From the NCBI RefSeq assembly GCF_029873635.1, contig NC_080422.1, forward strand, positions 1,468,001 through 1,532,000: a DNA stretch of 64,000 nt, in the 5' to 3' direction. Made by a program: the position numbers and the translations under genes. The notes beneath the pieces are model-generated. The model was not told the origin of the DNA. It worked only from the letters and a program-made list of their open reading frames with translations, and made no database searches. Below are positions 55,170 to 64,000 of the stretch, in pieces; the first letter of the stretch is position 1, and each line of letters starts with the position of its first letter. Source of the stretch: Malania oleifera (lineage: Eukaryota; Streptophyta; Magnoliopsida; Santalales; Ximeniaceae).

Positions 55170-56915
55170 TTATGCGGTCGACGTCCCCGTAGACTTTGAC
55201 GCTAGGTACACTTCAACTTCGTCTACGAACGGTTGCATGTCTTCCGCCGAAACCCAGCTAATTTCTTCGTCACCAAGGCCTTTCCACTTTACTAAGAATT
55301 CCTGCCGCTTCTTCCTTGAGGATTTGAACTCTCTGTCTGCAAGGATTTCTTCAACTTCACGTCTGTCAGGTTGCCCTATACTCACTTCTGCTCTGGCTGA
55401 CTGATTTCTGCTTAGATCGTCAGTGTCGGCGTTGTACGGCTTGAGGCAGCTAACGTGAAACACAGGATGCACTTTCATCCAAGTCGGAGGGTCGATTTTG
55501 TAGGAGACCTTCCCGACTTTGGCCAAGATGGGGACTGGTCCTTCATATTTGCGAAGTAGTCTCGTATCTCGTCCTCATAGTGACCTGACTTGTTCAGGAT
55601 TGAGCTTAACAAGCACCAAGTCACCTACGTTGAAGTGCTGCAGTCTTCTCCCCTGATCTGCCCACTTCTTCATCCGCTTAGTAGCTTTCTCGAGGTAGGC
55701 TCGGGCAATCTCAGCATTTCGTTTCCATTCTTTGGTAAAGACGTACGCCCTGGGACTCTTTCCTCTGTACGGCTCATCCACTGTGTGAGGTAACAGCGGC
55801 TGCTGGCCTGTAACAAGCTCAAAAGGACTCTTATTGGTTGTGGAGCACTTTTGGGCATTGAAACAGAACTGAGCCACATCGAGTAGCTGCACCCAATTCT
55901 TCTGGTTGGCGTTGACAAAGTGGCGCAAGTACTCTTCAAGTAGCCCATTGAATCTCTCCGTCTGTCCATCTGTCTGTGGGTGATAACTCGAAGAGATTTC
56001 TAGTTGTGAACCGAGGATTCTGAAAAGTTCTGTCCAGAAGTTGCCAGTGAATCTTGAGTCTCGGTCACTAACAATGTCGTGGGGAACACCCCAATATTTC
56101 ACAATGTTCTTAAAAAATAACTGTGCTGTCTCCTCTGCCGAACAGTACTTCGGTGCGGCTATGAATGTACCATACTTCGAAAACCTGTCTATAATAACAA
56201 GTATAGACCCTGCGTCTCCCACTCTGGGCAGGTTGGTGATGAAGTCCAATGAGACACTTTCCCACGGTTTGGACGGTACTGGTAAGGGCTCCAACAGCCC
56301 AGCCGTTTTCCTCCGCTCAACCTTATCTTGTTGGCAAGTGAGACAAGTTCGGGTATAATCAACCACATCATCAAGCATGTGCGGCCAATAGTACCCCCGC
56401 TTTAGTAAGGCCAAAGTGCGCTGCCATCCTGGATGTCCGGCCCACATGGTATCATGACATTCCTTCAGCAATGTCTTTCTCAGATCACCTGCTCGTGGCA
56501 CAAAGAGCCGGTTACCATGGGTTATCAGCAATCCATCTTCCATCCAAAACTGTCGTGCCTTCCCTTCTTCGGTAAGTTTCATTAAGTTCTGCGCAACTGG
56601 ATCTTTGGCTAAGTTCTCTTTGATGCGCTCCCGCATCGTTGTGGTAACAGTGCTTAAAGTCAGATGTGTTACCATTTGTAAGGCCGCCAGTTCGGCCTTT
56701 CTACTCAGTGCATCCGCGACTTGGTTCAATCGCCCCGCCTTGTGCTCAAATGAGAAATCAAATTTTGCCAAGAATTCTTGCCATCGGCCTTGCTTGGGTG
56801 TCAACTTTGGCTGTGTGAAGAAATGGCTAACACCTGAATTATCTGTTTTCACCACAAACCTTGCCCCAAGTAAGTAATGCCTCCACACACGGAGACAATG
56901 TATCACCGCTAACAT
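55170..56915 (-). pseudogene. G4 RNase H end, integrase and chromodomain
   Basis: 55575-56915 begins inside RNase H (MLAVIHCLRVWRHYLLGARF, GRLNQVADALSRK). The integrase follows: zinc finger HDTMWAGHPGWQRT with CLTCQQDK, core SLDFITNLP, IVSDRDSRFTGNFW and a catalytic glutamate in TERFNGLLEEYLRHF, then VGDLVLVKLNPEQ. After one TGA in the same phase the frame continues at 55526 to 55170 with HPVFHVSCLKPY and a chromodomain (EFLVKWKGLGDEEISW). All catalytic residues I can check are present. The stop sits where related elements have an arginine, so a CGA to TGA change is likely. Confidence 0.9.
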
Positions 56916-59665
56916 CTCCTTCTCTTGAGCTGTGTACTTCCGCTCCGCTCACTAAGCTTACGGCTTTCGTACGCAACAGGGTGTCCCTCCTGTACCAAGA
57001 CTCCTCCAAGGGCGAAGTCTGATGCATCTGTCTGTACCTCGAAGGGTTTCATGACATCCGGAAGAGCCAGGACCGAATCTTTCATCATGGAATCCTTCAA
57101 GTCATCAAAGGCTCCCTGGCACTCCTCTGTCCAGTTCCACCCCTGACCCTTCTTTAGTAGTTCTGTCATAGGGGCCGTTCTTCGTGAATACCCCTCTACG
57201 AACTTCTGGTAGTAGTTGGCAAGGCCAAGAAAGGAACGCAACTCTTTCACTGTTGTTGGGATCTTCCATTCTTGAATTGCCCTTACCTTCTCCATATCCA
57301 TTCTGATATGACCTTGGTCAATCACATAACCAAGGAATTTTATGCTTTTCTGAGCGAAAGAGCACTTCTCCTTCTTCACATATAGACTGTTTCCCTTCAG
57401 CCTATCGAACACCTTCCGCAGATGCTCTTTATGTTCCTCCAGAGTGGAACTGTAGACAACGATATCATCCAGGTACACCACGACAAACTTGTCAAGGTAT
57501 TCACGGAAAACTTGGTTCATCAAGGTGCAAAATGTTGCAAGTGCATTCGTTAACCCGAACGGCATCACCAAGAATTCATATGCCCCATACCGTGTCACAC
57601 AAGTAGTCTTCGGCTCATCCCCATCAGCAATTCTCACCTGATAGTAACCTGACCTCAAGTCAAGTTTAGTGAAGTACTTGGCATGACTCAACTGATCCAA
57701 TAAATCAGCAATCAACGGAATAGGATACTTGTTGCGCACTGTCACCTTGTTGAGCAGGCGGTAGTCTACACACATCCGTAGGCTCCTATCGTGTTTCTTC
57801 TGAAATAGCACCGGTGCTCCAAATGGTGCTTTGGAAGGGCGAACATATCCCGCTTCCAATAATTCATTAAGTTGCTTCCTTAATTCTGCCAACTCTGGAG
57901 GCGCCATCCGATATGGCCCTTTTGCAGGTGGTTTCACCCCTGGAAACAACTCGATCTCATGCTCTACACCCCATAGTGGAGGTAGTTCGTGAGGTAACTT
58001 ATCTGGCATCACCTCCTTGTACTCATCCAACACCGCTTGGATAGTTGTAGGCACCAGCTCTTTGCCTACTTCTTTATCTACCACCATCGTGGCTAGATAT
58101 GTCTGCTCTCCCTTCCTCAGACCTTTCTTGAGTTGCATGGCTGAAAGGAACTTCCCATCGTCTCCTTTCGTTGCAATAGCTTGCACCATACACGGGTGAT
58201 CTCCCATCAGGCATAGGGAACCAGCCGAAGGCATCATCACTGCCTTCGTTCCCCTTAGGAACTCCATTCCCAGAATGACTGGAAAGTCATCCAATGGCAC
58301 TGCTGTAAAATTCACATGACCTTCCCACTGCCCAAGCTTCACAGTAACTTGCTTGGCTACTCCCAGAGTAGGCTGGGCTACAGAATTAACTGCTTTCATG
58401 TGTCTTGTATCCTTCTCTAAGGATAAGTTGAGTCTCCAAGCTTCTAGTTGCGAAACAAAGTTATGGGTAGCCCCGGTATCCACCATAGCACGGGTGCTCT
58501 TCCCATTGATTCTCAAGTCCACAAACATTAGCCCTCTGGCTCGTGTAACCTTTGGTACTTTCGCCTGCTTTTCCAATGCGCTCACCTGCCGCATTGCACC
58601 CATCCTCGGGGTCTCATCTTCTTCCCCATCGTCTTCCCCTGCCTGTTCGGCAATGGAAGCCTGTAAAGCATTAAATGATGCCTTGTGAGGGCACTCAAAG
58701 ACTCTATGAGGACCTCGACACAAGAAACACTCAAGTTTACCCTTTCCCTTGGGTGTGTTGAACCCTCGAGACGACGAAACTTCCTTTGAGGTTGATGCTT
58801 TATAGTCGGCTCCCCCATTCTTGGGTTTGCCTTTCTTGAAAGACTTTCCATTGTTTCCCTCTCCGCCAGATCCTTTGGACGAAGTGGTTTTCTCCCCAGC
58901 ATAGTCAGTCAAGCGTTCTGCAGCAGCTTGTGCGGTAGGCAAGTCTTGAACTCTTTGTCTATGAAGTTCAGTCCTTGCCCACGGTTTCATCCCCTCAAGA
59001 AAATAGAACAACTTGTCCTTCTCCGACATATCCCGAATATCCAACATTAAAGCAGAGAATTGTTTCACATATTCGCTGATCGACCCCGTATGCTTGAGAT
59101 CTCTCAGTTTTCTCCTTGCATTATACTCAACATTTTCAGGAAAAAATTGGGCCTTGAGCTCTCTCTTCAAGTCTGCCCAACTATCGATTACACAGTTTCC
59201 ATTCTCAATGTCATAGTACTTAGCACGCCACCACAGTTTGGCGTCACCCACCAAGTACATTATTGCAGTATCCACTTTCACCTGTTCCGAGGGCATCCTC
59301 ACAGCGCGGAAATACTGTTCCATATCAAACAAGAAGTTCTCTAACTCCTTAGCATCACGGGCCCCCCCATACGTCCTGGGTTCTGGCACCTTGGTCTTGC
59401 TGACTCCCGGAGTGTTGGAGTTCCCTATAGCAAGAACCATCAGATTCACCTTTGCATCCAGATCAGCCATCCGGGCCTGCAAAGTTTCCACAGTGTGGTG
59501 AAAGTCCTCTGACATTTCACTTGTCAAACTTGCTTGATGTTGCTGTGATCCCATCACCTCATCAACAAGTCCCCTCAGTTGGGCCATCTCGTTAGCCATA
59601 TTGTTGGTTGTCTCTTCAACCTGTGCTTCTAGTGCACCAAGTCTCTCAGCAGTGTTTGGTGCCAT
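56909..59665 (-). CDS. G4 gag-protease-reverse transcriptase, 918-residue frame
   Basis: This long frame starts MAPNTAERL with a heptad-rich N-terminus (coiled coil, residues 1-80). It carries the gag core (FLFDMEQYFRAVRMPSEQ, GDAKLWWRAKY, LKAQFFPENV), a zinc knuckle CFLCRGPHRVFECP, a protease with MVDTGATHNFVS, an RT with MCVDYRLLNKVTV, DLRSGYYQVRI, YGAYEFLVMPFGL and VVYLDDIVVYS, and the start of RNase H (VQTDASDFALGGVL). It ends in a frameshift inside RNase H near 56920; the last residues after SRKLSE are out of frame. Gag, protease and RT appear complete. Confidence 0.93.
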   Translation of the reverse strand: MAPNTAERLGALEAQVEETTNNMANEMAQLRGLVDEVMGSQQHQASLTSEMSEDFHHTVETLQARMADLDAKVNLMVLAIGNSNTPGVSKTKVPEPRTYGGARDAKELENFLFDMEQYFRAVRMPSEQVKVDTAIMYLVGDAKLWWRAKYYDIENGNCVIDSWADLKRELKAQFFPENVEYNARRKLRDLKHTGSISEYVKQFSALMLDIRDMSEKDKLFYFLEGMKPWARTELHRQRVQDLPTAQAAAERLTDYAGEKTTSSKGSGGEGNNGKSFKKGKPKNGGADYKASTSKEVSSSRGFNTPKGKGKLECFLCRGPHRVFECPHKASFNALQASIAEQAGEDDGEEDETPRMGAMRQVSALEKQAKVPKVTRARGLMFVDLRINGKSTRAMVDTGATHNFVSQLEAWRLNLSLEKDTRHMKAVNSVAQPTLGVAKQVTVKLGQWEGHVNFTAVPLDDFPVILGMEFLRGTKAVMMPSAGSLCLMGDHPCMVQAIATKGDDGKFLSAMQLKKGLRKGEQTYLATMVVDKEVGKELVPTTIQAVLDEYKEVMPDKLPHELPPLWGVEHEIELFPGVKPPAKGPYRMAPPELAELRKQLNELLEAGYVRPSKAPFGAPVLFQKKHDRSLRMCVDYRLLNKVTVRNKYPIPLIADLLDQLSHAKYFTKLDLRSGYYQVRIADGDEPKTTCVTRYGAYEFLVMPFGLTNALATFCTLMNQVFREYLDKFVVVYLDDIVVYSSTLEEHKEHLRKVFDRLKGNSLYVKKEKCSFAQKSIKFLGYVIDQGHIRMDMEKVRAIQEWKIPTTVKELRSFLGLANYYQKFVEGYSRRTAPMTELLKKGQGWNWTEECQGAFDDLKDSMMKDSVLALPDVMKPFEVQTDASDFALGGVLVQEGHPVAYESRKLSERSGSTQLKRRRC

Positions 59666-59774
59666 GGTTAACTACCAAAGCTTCCCAAATCCAATAACGA
59701 AGGCAATCGAATTCACGTAGCAACTCAACCTTGGGCTCTCACCAAGTGTCACCGACTTGGGCTTTGATACCAAA

Positions 59775-60294
59775 TGTCACGGTCCGCCTTTTTCACACCG
59801 TTGTGAAGGGCCGTGCGGCGCTAGATAAAGCACTCTTGCTTAACTAGCCAGCCTTTTGTTTACCAACATTCATCCACGAAGCACTTTCATTAACATTCAA
59901 TCAGATAGCAGCGGAAATAATAATCAATTCATGAAAGTCGTGGCAACCAAGCAGTAAATATTGAAGCAAACGTAATTCATTAACAAATCCTCCGTTGATA
60001 TGTTGTACTTAGCGAGGGAGGCAAGTAGGCTAAGCACGTTGACAATTGCTAGTGAGTTTTACAATGATTGATGAACACTCACCCTCCCCTAAAGAGCTTT
60101 CTAGGCCATTCTCACTCTGGCACTAGGAAACATCAAAGTGACCGAGGAGTCATACTGCCTTATTTGGCTTACAATGAAATAAATACTGGAAAATAACCCT
60201 ACACTAGTATTTACATGATGGAAACCCATCCCAAACACACGAGATAAGCGGTCACAGGCAAGCATAATGCCCTGAACAAGCTTAGCTTGTGACA
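59775..60294 (-). mobile_element. G4 5' LTR
   Basis: 520 bp. On its internal side the minus strand reads TGGTATCAAAGCCC, the primer-binding site (about 59758-59771), 3 nt from the LTR. Confidence 0.93.
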
Positions 60295-60314
60295 CTCGTC
60301 GACGAATCCCGCGG

Positions 60315-60322
60315 TATAAATA
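60315..60322 (+). promoter_or_regulatory. TATA box of H
   Basis: TATAAATA lies 10 bp after the last TCGTCGACGA motif and before a CT-rich leader (60359-60404). Confidence 0.65.
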
Positions 60323-60569
60323 GTGCTTAAACTCAGTTTTACGTCGAATTTCAGTGTCGCTCTCTTCTCTCTCTCTCTCCATCCTATGGCCTCTCCCTCT
60401 TCTCTCTTCGATTTCGGCCCCGTTAGTGCCGGATCGACGATCTGAGGCCACCACGACGCTCTTGGCGGAGTTCTTTCCAAGTCTACCGGAGCGAATGTGA
60501 CAACTCGAATAATAATAGGATTTAAATAATAAAGAGGAAGGGAAATGGAAACAGTAACATAAGGAGGAA

Positions 60570-60815
60570 GTCGACTTCGTCGACGAACGCGCACTTTGGG
60601 AAAGAATAACAGAGGGAAATCGTTAGGGCTTCGTCGACGAATACAGGGGATTCGTTGACGAAGGTATAAGAAAATTCGTCAATGAAGACAGGATTCGTCG
60701 ATGAGAAAATACCGAGAAAGGTTTTTGAACTGACTAAATTTTGTCGACGAGGAGTGGATTTCGTCGACGAAATTATTGAAGGACTCATCGAAGAATGACA
60801 TGGCTCGTTGACGAA
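60570..60815 (+). promoter_or_regulatory. TCGTCGACGA array in S3
   Basis: Three perfect copies and about six variants (TCGTTGACGA twice, TCGTCAATGA, TCGTCGATGA, TTGTCGACGA, TCATCGAAGA). The last motif ends about 10 bp before the TATA box. Confidence 0.82.
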
Positions 60816-60823
60816 TCCAGTCC

Positions 60824-60830
60824 TATAAAT
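60824..60830 (+). promoter_or_regulatory. TATA box of S3
   Basis: TATAAAT follows the array, and a CT-rich leader starts about 40 bp downstream. Confidence 0.65.
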
Positions 60831-61576
60831 ATCAAAAATTCGAGTTTTAACTTCTCAACTAAGCTAACTCTCTCCTCTTTCTCTCCCCTTCGGTTCTCTC
60901 TCTCTCTCTTTCGTCGATTTCGGGCAAAATTTACATCGGATCGACAGTTTGAAGCCACCACGATGCTCCTAGGAAAGTTCTCTCCAAATCTACCGGAACG
61001 GATCGTTGGTGAAAGTAAGTTGGAAATCATCACTAAGTTGAGGTAAAACTTTTTAAGCCAAATTTGACCTTACAGTAGTTATAGGAAATGATATACACGC
61101 AAAAATACTAAAGTTTAATACTGAGAGTTTTCAGTTTGAGGGTATTGATCAGGAAATCTTATGGGGGGTAGACTAGGATATTTTAGGGGCTTTCTCAGTA
61201 GTCAGGTAAGGGAATAAATTGAAGCAGTTATTTTCATGTCAATTATTATTATTTATGAGAAAAGTTATTTTCAGGAAAGCATGTATAATATCCGTATATT
61301 ACAATGGAAATGCACAGTTGGGAAAAATACTGCTATTATGTTGAAATGTATGTATATGTATGAGATGTCAGAAACTATGATTTCAGAATACAATGTATGG
61401 TTTTATACAGCAAATTTGTGGCATGAATATTATTTTACATGGGAGAATATTATGTTATGACAATGATACGAATGAAATATGTTTTGAGAAATTATGAAAG
61501 AATACAGTACATTATGATGCTGAAAATACATGATAAAATGATTATTTTCAGAATGATATACATTTATGTATGATTT

Positions 61577-61761
61577 CGGCGCGAAACCGTAGTTATGTAT
61601 GATTTTGGCACGAGGCCATAGTTATGTATGATTTCGGCGCGAGACCGTACTTATGTATGATTTTGGCGCGAGGTCGTATTTATGTATGATTTCGGCGTTG
61701 GGCCGTATTTACGAGATGATTGGCATGAGGCTGTATTTATGAAATGTTTAGCGTGAGACCA
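61577..61761 (+). repeat. Hairpin minisatellite in S3
   Basis: Seven units of about 29 bp. Cores alternate CGG...CCG and TGG...CCA stems (CGGCGCGAGACCG, TGGCACGAGGCCA), with wobble versions TGGCGCGAGGTCG and TGGCATGAGGCTG. Spacers read TATGTATGATTT. Confidence 0.82.
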
Positions 61762-63491
61762 TTTTTATGAAAATTATGAAAAATGCTATATTATCATGTA
61801 CTATATGTTATCAGAACCCGAATGTTAGTTTAGTTTAGTTCAGGAGCTCGGTACCGTAGTTATATAGATCATATATCTATGTTCAGATTAGTGCTAACCA
61901 CTCTACGAGGGGGTGGGAGATGGATAGTCGATGTGGCTTTCAGTAGAGTGTGGACGTCCACCTAGCAGTCCGGACCAGGGTGTGGCGGGCCCATCATATT
62001 TATAGACATATTTGACTCGACAGTGGTCAGTCAGCCATTGTCGGGTCCCGTCTTCGGACTGCACAACCCATCATGGGGGGTAATACATGACATCAGCTAG
62101 CTATTCATCCTGGGTATGTTTTTAGTATTATCAATATAACAGATGTTTACGTACAATATGATTTATCAACAATTATGAAAATATATGATTATTCAGTATG
62201 TTATGATGAATATCTATAGATATATGAAATGTACTGTATATATATAATTGCATTAAATATTCATGTTGACACACTGCTGTATTTAGTTTATTTTCCCTTA
62301 CTGAGAAGTGTCTCACCCCATAATATTGAATGATTTTCAAGAAATCCAGAGAATCCGGCTGGTTAGGGCCGCTGTTGAGTGATTGGAGCTTCCGTACTAG
62401 AAGGGTAAGCGTTGAACTAGGAACAAGAGATTTTGTTGTATGATCTTAGTGTTATTTTGAATTTTTGGAGGTTGTATATAGGAATAGTATTTTGATGATA
62501 CAGTAAACTATGGTATTATGTTTTATGGTTGGATGTTTGAGATTTTATACTTACTGCTGCTTAGATTTCTCCTGTGATTGACAGGTGTTCCCGTTACCCA
62601 CGGGTTCGGGTCGACTTTTTTATATATTATGTTACATTTTATATTAAGGAATTTGAGGTCGTTACAGGATCGTCGGTGGAACGAAGTTGGGATTCATCCC
62701 AAATCTAAGGTAAGGTTTTTTATTCGGAATTTGAGTTTCCAGCAGTTGTAAGAAATGTGATAGACGTAAAAATAGTAATGTTTTGTTATGAGATTTATGG
62801 TTTTAAGGGTGTTGAGTAGAGAACCCTGTGGGTGTTGGACCCGTTATAGTAGGGGATTTTTAGCAGGAAATAGGTAAGGGAAATATGTTATGTTAGGTTA
62901 TTTGAGTATGATTTTAGTATAAAATTATAAATGTTCTACTAGAGTATTATTCACGGTAGAGATTTATACATTTTATCAAGTATGATTAATATGTTTTATA
63001 ATTACTGCGTGACTTGAAAATATAGATATAATACAGAAATATGTTTTACAGTATTTTCCTGAGCTATATTTTATAAAATATACAGATAGTGAATATATTT
63101 TACAGCAATTATAGAAATACCATGATTATACAGTTTTACAGTACCATGACATACAGATTTACAGTTAATTACAGAAACACAGTTGATATAGATACAGTTT
63201 TCTACAACGTCATGATTTATACAGTTATTACAAAATCATGGTAAAACAAATAGTTGTATATAGAGATGTATTATATAGTATTAGACCCTGTTGGACCATA
63301 CAGTTACAAAACACGGTACCGTAGCTATATACAGTTTATATAGTGCAACCACCTATTTAGATAATACGTGGTATAAAGGTCGATCGCATGGAGCCCACGA
63401 GTGGACAGACTCCCCCTCAGATATGGGTTGAGGAGGGCTAATCAAACTATGGAATATAGTGATTTATTCCTGGTTGGCCAGCCAGGGTAAA

Positions 63492-64000
63492 TGTAATGTC
63501 CCTTAATTTCTTAACATAAAATATCACATAATAAATAAAATGGTTGACCCGAACCCGTGGGTAGCAGGGACACCTGTCAAACACAGCGAAAAACCTAGCA
63601 GCAGTAAACATAAAACCTCAAACATCTAATCATAAAACATACTACCAGAGGTTTCTATAACATCAAAATACTGTTATGATATACAACCTCCAAAAGTCAA
63701 AATAACACTAACATTAAATAACAAAAACTCCCGATCCTAGTTCAATGCTTACCCTTCTAGTAGGGAAGCTCCAATCACTCAATGGCGGCTCTAGCCCGCC
63801 GGTCTCACTGGATTTCCTGAAAATTAATTAAGTTTGGGGGTGAGACACTTCTCAGTAAGGGAAAATAAACTAAATACAGTTGTGTGACAACATGAATATT
63901 TAATGCATTTATATGTATACAGTACATTTCATAATTCTATAAACATCATCATATCGTACTGGGTAAACATATATTTTCACATCTGTTAATAATCATAACA
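63492..64000 (-). mobile_element. LTR running off the window, minus orientation
   Basis: It begins TGTAATGTCCCTTAATT inside H and continues to the window end. Matches to the family on the minus strand are AACCCGTGGGTAGCAGGGAC (near 63555), TAGTAGGGAAGCTCC (63760) and GGGGTGAGACAC (63837-63848). No primer-binding site lies to its left, so this is a 3' or solo LTR. Confidence 0.78.

Larger units (their letters stand above)
54639..60294 (-). mobile_element. G4: young chromovirus, probably Galadriel-like
   Basis: Two 520-bp LTRs (54639-55158, 59775-60294), TGTCACGGTCC to GTGACA, differ at 6 positions counted by eye (1.2%). Perfect CTCGT duplications flank it (54634-54638, 60295-60299). It lies on the minus strand with PBS, gag-protease-RT-RNase H-integrase-chromodomain and PPT. 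Only one frameshift (near 56915-56945) and one in-frame stop (near 55575) break the polyprotein. I place it in the Galadriel-type chromoviruses from gag style and short LTRs; Reina or another chromovirus is possible. Confidence 0.93.
60496..62666 (+). mobile_element. S3: LTR inside H, target duplication unclear
   Basis: S3 starts TGTGACAACTCG and ends GAGGTCGTTACA, 2171 bp, without coding region. It separates H sequence that is contiguous in S3 itself at the same point. Flanks are GCGAA on the left and GGATC on the right, not a clear duplication. It shows every module of the family: array, TATA, CT leader, GTAAG sites, hairpin array, GGTCCCGTCTTCGG box (about 62043) and GTGTCTCACCCC (62309-62320). 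Confidence 0.85.
54357..63491 (+). mobile_element. H: Tekay-type LTR interrupted by G4 and S3
   Basis: H starts TGTAACGACTCG and keeps the family order: TCGTCGACGA array (54428-54638, resuming at 60295), TATA (60315), CT leader, GATCTGAGGCCACCACGACG segment (to 60495), then from 62667 GGATCGTCGGTGGAACGAAG, GGTAAGG sites and further R/U5 sequence up to 63491. Its own sequence is 54357-54638, 60300-60495 and 62667-63491. The rest of H is cut off by the LTR at 63492. Confidence 0.8.

Overview
The window looks like gene-poor nuclear DNA from a flowering plant, most likely a eudicot. It is AT-rich and holds only two convincing protein-coding genes. Both encode proteins that begin MGNC and carry PADRE (DUF4228)-type features: a single-exon gene at 923-1339 and a two-exon gene at 44337-46512. 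Almost everything else is transposable elements of plant type: Tekay/Del-like and Galadriel-like Ty3/gypsy elements, a Tork/Tnt1-like Ty1/copia element, L1-type LINEs with a C-terminal RNase H, hAT-type non-autonomous DNA elements and a tRNA-derived SINE. The species cannot be named from the sequence.

Layout. 1-4400: gene 1, flanked by two hAT-like MITEs, then AT-rich DNA and an LTR remnant. 4409-41709: a LINE lying on the minus strand, split into four pieces (4409-5224, 16269-16975, 29880-30765, 40496-41709) by three independent LTR-element insertions with target-site duplications. The insertions are S0 (5225-16268, solo LTR, TSD AACCC), G1 (16976-29874, TSD TTCCA) and G3 (30766-40490, TSD ATAAT). 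S0 contains an unclassified repeat X (about 5793-10583, itself holding a second LINE at 6607-9365) and a solo LTR S4 (11164-15569), which contains solo LTR S5 (12988-15312). G1 contains solo LTR S2 in its 5' LTR and a truncated opposite-strand element G2, which holds solo LTR S1. 41710-47298: gene 2, with a SINE in its intron. 47304-53442: a complete copia element whose 5' LTR carries a 934-bp hAT element. 54357-64000: an LTR (H) interrupted by a young, nearly intact chromovirus G4 (54639-60294), by LTR S3 (60496-62666) and by another LTR running off the window.

The most unusual signals are inside the LTRs. (1) Nine LTR copies carry arrays of the palindrome TCGTCGACGA, usually ending just before a TATA box, so the array occupies the promoter-proximal U3. 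Repeat X has an array of CGGTCGACCG before TATATAAA. LTR S5 has perfect copies of TGTGGGGCCCACA, which matches the TCP transcription-factor consensus, upstream of its TATA box. Three families thus share one layout with different palindromes. (2) Five LTRs carry a minisatellite whose units form a short hairpin (CGGC, 5-6 nt loop, GCCG), with compensatory changes between units (CGG/CCG, TGG/CCA, CAGC/GCTG). (3) The two LTRs of G1 differ by paired substitutions that keep a hairpin perfect.

One caution concerns quality. From about 34980 to about 40860, dense single-base indels break G3 and run past its end into the LINE. This looks like unpolished assembly rather than biology.
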